This document shows positions 9,501-16,434 of a stretch of DNA of 64,000 bases, piece after piece. The DNA lies in assembly GCA_017527825.1 (NCBI GenBank), contig JAFXPO010000012.1:1-64000 (forward strand), given 5' to 3'. The stretch's first letter is position 1; each line of letters starts with the position of its first letter. This DNA comes from Oscillospiraceae bacterium (GTDB lineage: Bacteria; Bacillota; Clostridia; Oscillospirales; Oscillospiraceae). A program made the translations under genes and the position numbers. A model generated the notes under the pieces. The model did not search any database, had not been told where the DNA came from, and saw only the letters and a list, made by a program, of their open reading frames with translations.

Positions 9501-9669
9501 AATAGAAGTTGCTGACGGAATGCACAGCCTCCTCAGTACTCCGCCTTGCGCTGTCTCCTTGCCAAATATTGCCCAAAATAAGCAGTATTCCAATCAAAAC
9601 GCCGCCAATCATCGCCATAAGTAAGCTGCGATTCTTCGGAGCAGCTTGTGCTTTTGTGTTATTATCCAT
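6565..9669 (-). CDS. Cache-type hybrid sensor histidine kinase with two receivers
   Basis: 1034 residues. Layout: TM1 at 15-36, a periplasmic-type sensing domain of dCache style at 37-300, TM2 at 303-324, a coiled segment, a PAS-like region at about 375-495, HisKA with His533 (SMSHEIRTPMN), HATPase at about 640-755 (NILGNSVKFT, DTGIGM, GSTGLGMAI), receiver 1 with Asp825 (LVDLRMP) and receiver 2 with Asp962 (LMDVRMP). Both receivers retain the acidic pocket and the C-terminal KP motif. The ribosome site is weak (GGTG). No DNA-binding response regulator is adjacent, so the output partner lies elsewhere or is the neighbouring permease-kinase. A promoter at 9710-9738 drives it. Confidence 0.92.
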   Translation of the reverse strand: MDNNTKAQAAPKNRSLLMAMIGGVLIGILLILGNIWQGDSARRSTEEAVHSVSNFYLQELAGRREQVVASNLNASIKNMYTAIGLLTREDLSDMEHLQAFQARMRKLYEAEKFAFVDANGLIYTATGTLDNIAEYGFNHLTIQEPEISIKDMESREKKVVIAVPVDSIPFLGQTLVASFMEIDIHTLLEGLSLQTDTNSTTFCNLYHKDGASLTNAVLGGQADGDNLLIALREAEFPVGSSPTQIEEDFHAGREGVIAFTYHGMSENMYYTPVAGTDWMLTYLIRDSIIGEQINTISEGIIRRSLIQTLAIAVVLLAVFAVIIAQNKRAAQLRLEREKADAENWAIQQEMEERLALQDQLLAEGRQRRQADAMITAMASDYRSVYYIDLDSDEGTCYRTDEKDPDGFHEGDRFYYLETITKYAKNYVAESDAADFLKFVAPENIRARLADEAMISHRYMVVKNGQEHYEMLRVAGVRHIEDRDDHTVHAVGLGFSNVDKETREAMAKSRALSDALSQAEEANAAKTSFLSSMSHEIRTPMNAIIGLNSIALKDPELPERTREYLEKIGGSAKHLLNLINDILDMSRIESGRMTLRNEEFSFREMLEQINTMINGQCQDKGLEYDCEIMGHVDDYYIGDDMKLKQVLINILGNSVKFTPAGGTVSFLVEPLTRFEDNVTMRFTMKDTGIGMDKTFLPKIFEAFSQEDENKANKYGSTGLGMAITKNIVEMMNGKIEVDSEKGVGSTFTVTVTLKASDKAEHTGTSVVRPQDLRVLIIDDDPVACEHAQLILDEVGIVSDACNSGREGYDLLQLAQARQTPYNLILVDLRMPEQNGVEVTRTIREKYDDRSAIIILTAYSWDDIIEEALDAGVDSFLAKPLFASNVLQEFKQVINSKSIGQSEPQKADLTGKHILLAEDMEINAEIMMEILQMRDMTVDHAENGQIAVDMFERSEIGAYDAVLMDVRMPVLDGLSATEAIRALDRPDAKEVPIIAMTANAFDEDVQRSLQAGMNAHLSKPVEPERLFETLETLIRG

Positions 9670-9709
9670 CGTTCTTCACCGCCTGTCAGACTATCAAACT
9701 GTATTTGAC

Positions 9710-9738
9710 ATTATATGTGATTTCCGCCCGACTTGCAA
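9710..9738 (-). promoter_or_regulatory. promoter of the tandem kinase operon
   Basis: Minus strand TTGCAA (9738-9733), 17-base spacer, TATAAT (9715-9710). It lies 41 bases before the kinase start. The rest of the 9670-9988 gap holds the lacI promoter and a G+C-rich stretch (about 9780-9870) in which I see no gene. Confidence 0.75.
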
Positions 9739-9931
9739 GGCATTTTCCACTTACGTTTATAACGTCTTTTTTGCGCCTGCTCTTGTAGGCGGCGAGGAAG
9801 CCCAGCCGCAGCAGGCGGGATATCAAAATCGCCGCCCCGATTTGCGGCGCCGGGCATCCGGAGCATTTGTCAGCAACTTACGGCTTTTTTCAGATAAATC
9901 CGAATCATCCATATAATCGTTCGAATTTGAT

Positions 9932-9960
9932 TTGACATTTTCCGTTCTTGTTGATAAAAT
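9932..9960 (+). promoter_or_regulatory. promoter of the LacI-family regulator gene
   Basis: TTGACA (9932-9937), 17 bases, TAAAAT (9955-9960). Because the -35 box begins at the first base of the longest reading frame, translation cannot start there, which supports the GTG start at 9989. Confidence 0.85.
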
Positions 9961-9988
9961 TGCAATATCACCTGTAAGGAGAATCAAA

Positions 9989-11038
9989 GTGGGTCAGAGA
10001 GTCACCATTCAGGATATCGCCGACGCGCTCGGTATATCCAGAAATACCGTGTCGAAAGCCATCAACAATTCTGACGGTCTGGCGGAGGCTACACGGGAGA
10101 AAATCCTGCAAAAAGCCGTTGAGATGGGCTATAAGCAGTTTTCCTACGTTTCGGCTTTGACCAACTCCAAGCGCGACGCGGAGGCGGCACAGCAGGATCG
10201 GCCGGCATTTCGCGGCGAGATTGCGCTGTTTACTGCGGCGTTCTTGCATAACTCCCACTTTGCCGCGCTGATGCTGGACGGCTTCCAGCGCGAGATTTCT
10301 CAGCTCGGCTTTACCCTCAACACCCATCGCGTGACCCACGAGGAGCTTGCCGCGCACACCCTGCCCCTCACCTTCCGCAAGGAGCGCACCACTGCCATCA
10401 TCTGCTTTGAGATGTTTAACCGCGCCTATGACGAGTTCATCTGCTCGCTCGGACTGCCCGTCCTCTTTGTGGATGCGCCTCCCTGTCCCTCCGGCAAGCC
10501 GCTGAGCGCCGATCACCTCTACATGGACAATTTCTCCGGCATTACCCAAATCGTGAACACGATGCTGGAAAGGGGTCTCCGCCGCATTGGCTTTATCGGC
10601 GACTGGGATCACTGCCAGTCCTTTTTTGAACGCTACCTTGCGTTTCGCAGCGCGATGCTTCTCGCCGGAGTTCCGGTGGAGGAGCGCTGGTGCATCAAGG
10701 AAACCTTTGAAGACGATATGCACACGCAGCTTGACACGCTGGAAGACCTGCCGGAGCTGTTTATCTGCGCAAACGACTTTGTCGCGTGCGACGCGATCAA
10801 GGCGTTGCGCTCGCGAGGCTGGCGCGTCCCGGATGACGTGCTCATCAGCGGCTTTGACGACGCGCCTGAGTCCCGCCGCAGCGATCCCCCACTGACCACG
10901 GTACATATCCACACGCAGATCATGGCGTTCTCCGCCGTACATCTGCTCATGTCGCGAATCAATCAGCCTTCGCTGGATTACCGCACGATCTATACGGAAA
11001 CCGAGCTGATCTGGCGCGCGTCGACCGATTTCAAATAA
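9989..11038 (+). CDS. LacI-family transcriptional regulator of the sucrose locus
   Basis: 349 residues from GTG at 9989, with AAGGAG eight bases upstream. Residues 5-25 are the LacI helix-turn-helix and hinge-side helix (VTIQDIADALGISRNTVSKA), and residues 75-345 a periplasmic-binding-like effector domain (ICANDFVACDAIKALRSRGW and ISGFDDAPESR are the usual strand-turn signatures). It stands upstream of the ABC/GH32/fructokinase operon and is the obvious candidate to bind the palindromes at 12556-12721, with sucrose, a fructo-oligosaccharide or a phosphosugar as inducer (inference). The N-terminal helix has a Lys at AINNS, where many LacI proteins have Leu in the hinge motif further on. Confidence 0.88.
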   Translation: MGQRVTIQDIADALGISRNTVSKAINNSDGLAEATREKILQKAVEMGYKQFSYVSALTNSKRDAEAAQQDRPAFRGEIALFTAAFLHNSHFAALMLDGFQREISQLGFTLNTHRVTHEELAAHTLPLTFRKERTTAIICFEMFNRAYDEFICSLGLPVLFVDAPPCPSGKPLSADHLYMDNFSGITQIVNTMLERGLRRIGFIGDWDHCQSFFERYLAFRSAMLLAGVPVEERWCIKETFEDDMHTQLDTLEDLPELFICANDFVACDAIKALRSRGWRVPDDVLISGFDDAPESRRSDPPLTTVHIHTQIMAFSAVHLLMSRINQPSLDYRTIYTETELIWRASTDFK

Positions 11039-11039
11039 G

Positions 11040-11073
11040 CAATCCCCTCTCCCGCACAAAGGAGAGGGGATTG
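11040..11073. terminator. hairpin after lacI-family gene
   Basis: CAATCCCCTCTCC (11040-11052) pairs with GGAGAGGGGATTG (11061-11073), a perfect 13-bp stem with an 8-base loop. The following TTCCGTT is a poor T-run on the plus strand. It separates converging lacI and the 11105 gene. Confidence 0.6.
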
Positions 11074-11104
11074 TTCCGTTATGTGGGTTCTCCACGCATA
11101 ACGA

Positions 11105-11836
11105 TCAGAGAGGGTCAAGCAAATAGTCCAGATAGCGCAGCGCCCATTCCGTCCGCGCACTGTTGGCGATCACACCAAGAAATACGGCGTCCGGGAATCC
11201 GGCGGATTGAAACGCGGGGAGACCGGAGACTTCGATCGCATTGACGACATCTTCCGTGACCGCCTGGTAGGACTCCGCCTCGTTGAGGTTAAACTCAATG
11301 GCATTGTCCTCCAGAATCACCGTGTTCTCCGTCAGATACGGCGCCAGCCGCTGACGCAGAGACGCGTCTCCGCCAAGCAGCTCCGGGAAATCCATCAGGT
11401 AGCCGTTTTGAGAGAGAATGTCGTAGCCCTCCCGGTTCATCAGCACCAGGTCCAGCTTTTTCGCGTTGATGGCGCCCAGCAGCTTCAACCGCGAAGCGTA
11501 GGCATACTCGTGGTTGACGAAGGACGCGTCGTCCGATAAGTACAGGTCGCGGTAAAGATACACCTCATTCTTCCGAACGCTTTCGCCGCTGCGCGCGACG
11601 AACTGCGTGGTCAGCGTATCCTCCAGCGCGTCCCCTACCGAGACATTGATGAAGGCAGTGTACAGCACCGCCTCCTTTTTTGTGATCTGACGGTGCACCG
11701 TGGAGCAGACGATCACGAGGGCAACCACACCCAGAAAGATCGGTAATTTATAATAGGTAAAGATATAGTCCAGCTTCTGCCGGAAATCCATCTTGCGGAA
11801 ACCATCCCGGCGAATGGCGCGTTCCTGTGCGTTCAT
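11105..11836 (-). CDS. single-pass membrane protein with large extracellular domain, partner of DUF624 gene
   Basis: 243 residues. A basic cytoplasmic N-terminus (RRDGFRKMDFRQKLDYIF) precedes one helix at about 32-50 (LPIFLGVVALVIVCSTV); the rest is exported. The ectodomain contains a strand-turn region (LDLVLMNREGYDILSQNGYLMDFPEL) reminiscent of extracellular solute-binding proteins, but no family is assigned. Its start overlaps the DUF624 gene by 4 bases (ATGA), so the two proteins are made together. Proteins of this pairing are often found beside CUT1 sugar transporters; an accessory role in sugar sensing or uptake is inferred from that. Confidence 0.6.
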   Translation of the reverse strand: MNAQERAIRRDGFRKMDFRQKLDYIFTYYKLPIFLGVVALVIVCSTVHRQITKKEAVLYTAFINVSVGDALEDTLTTQFVARSGESVRKNEVYLYRDLYLSDDASFVNHEYAYASRLKLLGAINAKKLDLVLMNREGYDILSQNGYLMDFPELLGGDASLRQRLAPYLTENTVILEDNAIEFNLNEAESYQAVTEDVVNAIEVSGLPAFQSAGFPDAVFLGVIANSARTEWALRYLDYLLDPL

Positions 11837-12477
11837 GCTTCGTCCGACTTGTCCGGCACATAGGCGCAGGCGTCAATCACCCGTGAGAGAAAGTGCGAGC
11901 TGAGCAGGGCGCACAGTCCCTCGCCGAAAATAATCATCGGCGTAAACAGCCGTACCACCACGAAAAACATGGCAAAGTGGATCGCAAAAATCACCAGCGT
12001 GCAGAACAGATAGTGCGTTCCGATCATCAGCGAATTGATGAGCATGGCGCGATTGGTGTTCACCACGCTCGCCACCAGCGGAAAAACATAGGAAAGAATG
12101 ATCGCGTAAGCCACCGCCGCCGCGATGATGAGCGCCAGCAGCAGCGTCCAGAAAACAGCGACGGCGCCCGTCGCCGCGGCGCGCAGATGATACACGATGT
12201 AGCCATCCAGCGCGAGAACGCCGCCCGCGGCGAGAAGAATCAGCCACAGAACGGAAGCCTGCCGGAAATTGCTGCGAAACGCGCTGAAAAACCGTCTGGT
12301 CAAGTCGCCGTCATAACCGTTCACCAGCTTTAAGGTGACGGAATAGAGCGCGGCAGTGGCTGCCCCCGCGGTGAAAACAGGGATGGAGCAGATCAGCCAA
12401 AGCAGATTCAGATAGCAGCTGGACGCCACGCGCAGAACAACCTGACTAAAGGTGCTGTCATAAGAAAAGAACCTCAT
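11833..12477 (-). CDS. DUF624 (YesL-like) integral membrane protein
   Basis: 214 residues from ATG at 12477, which has GGAGG upstream; the ATG at 12507 lies almost on the -10 box and is rejected. Five hydrophobic helices are visible, beginning with VVLRVASSCYLNLLWLICSI and the characteristic PVFTAGAATAALYSV loop of DUF624. B. subtilis yesL sits in a carbohydrate-uptake operon with CUT1 permeases, and here the gene is divergent from such an operon and shares its operator region. Molecular function is unknown for the family. Confidence 0.82.
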   Translation of the reverse strand: MRFFSYDSTFSQVVLRVASSCYLNLLWLICSIPVFTAGAATAALYSVTLKLVNGYDGDLTRRFFSAFRSNFRQASVLWLILLAAGGVLALDGYIVYHLRAAATGAVAVFWTLLLALIIAAAVAYAIILSYVFPLVASVVNTNRAMLINSLMIGTHYLFCTLVIFAIHFAMFFVVVRLFTPMIIFGEGLCALLSSHFLSRVIDACAYVPDKSDEA

Positions 12478-12509
12478 CCGCACCCCTCCACTCAAAATAT
12501 TTGGCATAC

Positions 12510-12538
12510 ATTATAACAGCGCGTCCGGGAGAAGTCAA
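12510..12538 (-). promoter_or_regulatory. promoter of the DUF624 gene pair
   Basis: Minus strand TTGACT (12538-12533), 17 bases, TATAAT (12515-12510). The palindrome at 12556-12569 lies 18 bases upstream of the -35 box. Confidence 0.82.
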
Positions 12539-12555
12539 ACCGCTCTTTTCTTTTG

Positions 12556-12569
12556 TGTGCAATTGCACA
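12556..12569. promoter_or_regulatory. operator O1, perfect palindrome
   Basis: TGTGCAATTGCACA is a perfect 14-bp palindrome, between the divergent promoters. It is related to the two sites that follow. A LacI-family dimer is the likely ligand, because LacI-type operators are even-centred palindromes of this length. Confidence 0.7.
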
Positions 12570-12593
12570 ATGTTCATCAGCAATAGGCGAAAC

Positions 12594-12608
12594 CGGAAAC
12601 GTTTTCTG
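12594..12608. promoter_or_regulatory. possible CcpA-type cre or second LacI-type site
   Basis: CGGAAACGTTTTCTG has a central AAACGTTT palindrome with the CG centre of catabolite-responsive elements. It lies upstream of the ABC operon promoter. Similarity only; one copy. Confidence 0.4.
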
Positions 12609-12625
12609 TTGTATCAATTGCACAA
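12609..12625. promoter_or_regulatory. operator O2, half-conserved copy
   Basis: TTGTATCAATTGCACAA keeps the CAATTGCACA right half of O1 but has a divergent left half. It lies 26 bases upstream of the -35 box of the ABC operon. Confidence 0.5.
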
Positions 12626-12650
12626 AAATGGCGGTTTAATCAGTTTGGTA

Positions 12651-12679
12651 TTGACGAAAAAGGGTGCAATCGCTAAAAT
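12651..12679 (+). promoter_or_regulatory. promoter of the sucrose ABC/GH32/fructokinase operon
   Basis: TTGACG (12651-12656), 17 bases, TAAAAT (12674-12679). The spacer contains a half-site GGTGCAATCGC, similar to the flanking operators. Predicted transcription start is near 12686. Confidence 0.82.
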
Positions 12680-12707
12680 AATTTCGATCAATTTCTCTGT
12701 CCTGAAG

Positions 12708-12721
12708 TGTGCAAATGCACA
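12708..12721. promoter_or_regulatory. operator O3, downstream of the transcription start
   Basis: TGTGCAAATGCACA differs from O1 by one central base. It sits about 20-35 bases after the predicted start, a classic roadblock position. A further half-site TTGCACACA is at 12733-12741. Confidence 0.68.
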
Positions 12722-12772
12722 TTATCCCACTCTTGCACACAGCCGGACACAGAAAAGAAAAGGAGGAGTTCG

Positions 12773-13720
12773 ATGAGAAAATCTTCACCCGGCACCTCGG
12801 AGAAGCTCGCCGGCGGAGGCGGAAGACTGCATAACACAGTCGTCTACGTCAAGCAGCATTGGCAGTTGTACTTGCTGTTTTTGATGCCCGCTTTCCTGCT
12901 GACGATCATCTTCAGGTACATCCCGATGGGCGGTATTCTGATTGCGTTCACAGAATACAACCCGATCCGCGGCATCCTCGCCAGTGAATGGGTAGGCTTC
13001 GACCACTTCAAGCGGTTCCTGTCCTCCCCCGACTTCCTGAGCTACCTTATGAACACGCTCAAGCTGAGTGTGTACGGTTTGCTCTGGGGCTTCCCGGCGC
13101 CGATTCTGCTGGCATTCCTGCTCAACCGCATCATGAGCGCAAAAACCAAGCAGAAGATCCAGCTCGTGCTCTATATGCCGAACTTCATCTCTGTCATCGT
13201 TCTTTGCGGTATTGTCCGCATCCTGCTCTCGCCCACCGGACTGATCAACTCCCTGTTCGGCACGCAGACGAATTTCATGACCATGCCGCAGGCGTTCCGC
13301 ACCATCTATATCGCCAGCGGTATCTGGCAAGGCGCAGGCTGGGCGTCGATCATCTACACCGCTGCCCTGTCCAACGCCAGCAAGGACCTGAAGGAAGCGG
13401 CTGTGCTGGACGGCGCGAACATCGTCCAGCAGATCAAGGCGGTGGAGTGGCCGGCGATCAAGGACACCGTGCTGATCCAGTTCATCATGTCCGTCGGTAA
13501 CATCATGAGCATCGGCTTTGAAAAGGCTTACGCTCTGCAGACCGACCTCAACCTCGCAAGCTCCGAAATCATCTCCACCTACGTCTACAAAAAAGGTCTT
13601 CTGGACGGTGACTACGGCTTCTCTACGGCAGTCGGTCTGTTCAACACCGTCATCAACGTCATCCTGCTGATCACCATGAACAAGATCGTTGAGCGGATGA
13701 ACGAAGGCAACGGTATTTGA
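12773..13720 (+). CDS. CUT1 sugar ABC transporter permease, LplB type
   Basis: 315 residues from ATG at 12773 (AGGAGGAG eight bases upstream). Six helices, the first at about 32-52 (LYLLFLMPAFLLTIIFRYIP). The inner-membrane coupling loop that contacts the ATPase is present as EAAVLDGANIVQQIKAVEWP, matching the EAAxxDGA consensus. The PMGGILIAFTEYNP segment is typical of the LplB/UgpA branch used for oligosaccharides. First gene of the operon; it pairs with the permease 14 bases downstream. Confidence 0.92.
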   Translation: MRKSSPGTSEKLAGGGGRLHNTVVYVKQHWQLYLLFLMPAFLLTIIFRYIPMGGILIAFTEYNPIRGILASEWVGFDHFKRFLSSPDFLSYLMNTLKLSVYGLLWGFPAPILLAFLLNRIMSAKTKQKIQLVLYMPNFISVIVLCGIVRILLSPTGLINSLFGTQTNFMTMPQAFRTIYIASGIWQGAGWASIIYTAALSNASKDLKEAAVLDGANIVQQIKAVEWPAIKDTVLIQFIMSVGNIMSIGFEKAYALQTDLNLASSEIISTYVYKKGLLDGDYGFSTAVGLFNTVINVILLITMNKIVERMNEGNGI

Positions 13721-13734
13721 CGGAGGGATCGGAA

Positions 13735-14643
13735 ATGAGTGAAACAAAGAAAAAGAGCGAGTTTGCCAAGCAGCCCCGTGAGGACAAGGCGATTCTGACC
13801 TTTGGTTACATCGTCCTGGGTCTGTTCCTGATCGCCATCATCGTGCCGGTCATCTACATCATCTTCGCGTCCTTCATTGACCCGGTCACGCTGCAAAACA
13901 AGGGTCTGACCTTTGACTTCAGCAAGTGGACGCTGACCGCTTACGAGCGCGTCATGTCCAACGCGCAGATCTGGGTGGGCTTCAAGAACGCGCTGATCTA
14001 CTCGGTGCTGTTCACAGCGCTGTCCGTTGTCGTCACGCTTCTGGCTGCGTACCCCATGTCCCGCAATGACTTCAAGGGTCGCGGATTCTTCAACACCATC
14101 TTCGTCATCACCATGTTCTTCGGCGGCGGTCTGATTCCGACTTACCTGCTCATCAGCAACCTCGGAATGCTGGACACCATCTGGGCGATCCTGCTGCCGG
14201 GCGCGTTCAGCGTGTGGAACATGATCATCGCCCGCACCTACTACCGCGGCATCCCGCAGGATCTGCAGGAAGCGGCGGAGATTGACGGCGCGAACGAAAT
14301 GGTCTACTTCTTCAAGGTGCTGCTGCCCGTCTGCACGCCGATCATCGCCACCATTGCCATGTGGCAGTTCGTCGGTATGTGGAACAGCTACTTCGACGCG
14401 ATGATCTATCTCAACAGCGCGTCCAAGCAGCCGCTGCAGCTGGTGCTGCGTTCCATCCTGATCCAGAACCAGCCGGAGCCGGGCATGGTGTCCGACATGC
14501 AGAGCACCGCCGAGCGCGCTCAGCTCGCGGAACTGCTCAAGTACGCGACCATCATTATCTCCAGTCTTCCTTTGATGATCATGTATCCCTTCTTCCAGAA
14601 GTACTTTGATAACGGAATCATGGCCGGCGCAGTCAAGGGCTGA
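13735..14643 (+). CDS. CUT1 sugar ABC transporter permease, YtcP/CarB type
   Basis: 302 residues; ATG at 13735 has GGAGGG upstream. Six helices, beginning GYIVLGLFLIAIIVPVIYII. The EAA loop is EAAEIDGANEMVYFFKVLLP. The C-terminus LPLMIMYPFFQKYFDNGIMA, then GAVKG, is the usual MalG-type ending. It forms the transmembrane channel with the preceding gene product. No ATPase gene is in the operon, so a shared MsmX/MsmK-like ATPase encoded elsewhere must energise it. Confidence 0.93.
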   Translation: MSETKKKSEFAKQPREDKAILTFGYIVLGLFLIAIIVPVIYIIFASFIDPVTLQNKGLTFDFSKWTLTAYERVMSNAQIWVGFKNALIYSVLFTALSVVVTLLAAYPMSRNDFKGRGFFNTIFVITMFFGGGLIPTYLLISNLGMLDTIWAILLPGAFSVWNMIIARTYYRGIPQDLQEAAEIDGANEMVYFFKVLLPVCTPIIATIAMWQFVGMWNSYFDAMIYLNSASKQPLQLVLRSILIQNQPEPGMVSDMQSTAERAQLAELLKYATIIISSLPLMIMYPFFQKYFDNGIMAGAVKG

Positions 14644-14674
14644 TCCGACCATAAATAAAAAAGGAGAAGAAAAG

Positions 14675-16381
14675 ATGAAAAACACGCATTCCTTCCGTAA
14701 GGGCGCAGCGCTGCTTCTGGCGCTGGTCATGACCCTGTCTCTGCTCGTCGGCTGCGGCAGCAAGGACAGCGGCGGCGCCGGCGGCGCCGGCAGCAGCGCT
14801 AACCTTGAGGTTGACGCTGACAGCCTCAGCTTCCCTCTTGCTGAGACCGCTACCATTACCGGTCTGACCAACTTCCCCGCAGGCAGCGAGTCCGAGCCCA
14901 ACAACCGCACCATTTTCAAGCGCCTCGAAGAGGCGACCAACGTCCACGTTGAGTGGAAGGCTATCCAGAGCGACCAGTGGGGTGACAAGATCGCGCTGGA
15001 GATGTCCAACATCAAGACGCTGCCTGAGTTCGTGTTCAACGCTCAGTTCGGCGACACCGATCTGCTTAAGTATGCCAAGCAGGGCGTCATCATCAACGTC
15101 GAGGACTACATCGACAAGTACATGCCCAACCTGTGCAAGGTCTTTGAGCAGGCTCCTGAGTATCGCACCATGTGCACCGATGAGAACGGTCACATCTGGG
15201 CGCTGCCCTGGATCGAGCAGCTCGGTTACGAGAAGACCGCCATCCAGACCGTCGGCAACATGCCCTTCATCAACGTTGCGTGGCTTGAGTTCCTCGGTCT
15301 GGATATGCCCAAGACCACCGATGATCTGGAGAACGTTCTGATCGCCTTCCGTGACAACGCGGCCGCGCTCAAGGCTGAGTTCAACATCGACGGCGACATC
15401 ATCCCGATGGCTTGCATCATCGGCGGCGGCAACGAGGACTGCACGATCCTCTGCAACGGCTTCGGCGAAGGCTACGGCGATCCCGACTCCGGCAAGCACA
15501 TCGTTGTGACGGACGACGCGAAGGTCATCAGCGCCGCCACCACCGAGGGCTGGCGCAAGGGCGTTGAGTGGCTGCACAAGCTGTACACCGAGGGTCTGAT
15601 CGATCCCGACGCCTTCACCCAGGAATGGTCCACCTATGTTGCCAAGGGCAAGTCCGGTCGCTACGGCGTCTGCTTCTCTTGGGACGTTGCGAACATCGCT
15701 TCCATCAGCATGGACGACCTGATCGCCGGCAAGGGCTGGCAGCCGCTGCCCGCTCTGAAGGCTGACGTTGTCAACATCACCCCCGCCACCGGCTCCTACA
15801 CCTCCGGCTTTGACCGCGGCCGCTGCGTCGTGACTGCCAACGCCAAGAACCCCGCCCTCATCTGCGCGTGGCTCGACCAGATGTACGATCCTCTCCAGTC
15901 CCCGCAGAACAACTGGGGTACCTACGGCGAAGATGACGATTTCGATATCTTCGAGATGAGCACCAACGCCAACGGCGAGCCCATGCTCAAGCACACCTGG
16001 CTCGGCGATGCTTCCCCCGTTGAGGTTCGTGAAGCTGAGTGCGTCGGCGGCCCCCTCGCCATCCTCGACAGCTACTATGATGTGTATGTCACCTGCCCGG
16101 ACGACGCTCAGTATCGTCTCGACTGGATCAAGAACGTCTACACGCCCGACATGAACACCAAGTATGTTTACCCCAACGTCTTCATGAACACCGATGACAC
16201 CAAGAAGGTCTCCGACCTGAGCGCTGACCTCAACAAGTGCATCAACACCGCTCGCGCCGACTGGATCATGAACGGCTTCACGGATGCCGACTGGAACCAG
16301 TTCCAGAGCGACCTCCAGTCCTACAAGCTCGACGAGTACCTCTCCATCTATCAGAAGTATCTCGACGCCTATCTCGGATAA
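14675..16381 (+). CDS. extracellular solute-binding lipoprotein for the sugar ABC transporter
   Basis: 568 residues from ATG at 14675, with AAGGAG nine bases upstream. The signal ends in the lipobox LLVGC with Cys27, so the mature protein is lipid-anchored outside the cell. A Gly/Ser/Ala linker precedes the binding domain. The length (over 500 residues) and the FPAGSESEPNNRTIFKRLEE start match the large LplA/YtcQ-type binding proteins that go with LplB/YtcP permeases. Codons are noticeably uniform (GAC, AAC, CTC, GGC), suggesting high expression. With GH32 and fructokinase downstream, sucrose or short fructans are the likely ligand (inference). Confidence 0.9.
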   Translation: MKNTHSFRKGAALLLALVMTLSLLVGCGSKDSGGAGGAGSSANLEVDADSLSFPLAETATITGLTNFPAGSESEPNNRTIFKRLEEATNVHVEWKAIQSDQWGDKIALEMSNIKTLPEFVFNAQFGDTDLLKYAKQGVIINVEDYIDKYMPNLCKVFEQAPEYRTMCTDENGHIWALPWIEQLGYEKTAIQTVGNMPFINVAWLEFLGLDMPKTTDDLENVLIAFRDNAAALKAEFNIDGDIIPMACIIGGGNEDCTILCNGFGEGYGDPDSGKHIVVTDDAKVISAATTEGWRKGVEWLHKLYTEGLIDPDAFTQEWSTYVAKGKSGRYGVCFSWDVANIASISMDDLIAGKGWQPLPALKADVVNITPATGSYTSGFDRGRCVVTANAKNPALICAWLDQMYDPLQSPQNNWGTYGEDDDFDIFEMSTNANGEPMLKHTWLGDASPVEVREAECVGGPLAILDSYYDVYVTCPDDAQYRLDWIKNVYTPDMNTKYVYPNVFMNTDDTKKVSDLSADLNKCINTARADWIMNGFTDADWNQFQSDLQSYKLDEYLSIYQKYLDAYLG

Positions 16382-16388
16382 CATCTCT

Positions 16389-16412
16389 GTCCCGCCCCTT
16401 CGGGGGCGGGAC
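16389..16412 (+). other. intercistronic hairpin with UUCG tetraloop
   Basis: GTCCCGCCCC, TTCG, GGGGCGGGAC: a perfect 10-bp G+C stem capped by a UUCG tetraloop, eight bases after the binding-protein stop. No T-run follows (AATTAAAA), so it is better read as an mRNA 3'-end stabiliser or attenuator that keeps the binding-protein message more abundant than the downstream genes. Confidence 0.7.
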
Positions 16413-16434
16413 AATTAAAAAAGAGGATATTCCC

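Noticed and set aside
9932..9988. Longer LacI reading frame starting at TTG 9932
   Set aside because: The TTG is the first base of the -35 hexamer TTGACA, so it is not transcribed; GTG 9989 has a proper ribosome site.
12707..12772. Longer start for the first sugar permease
   Set aside because: The extension overlaps operator O3 and lacks a ribosome site; ATG 12773 has AGGAGGAG.
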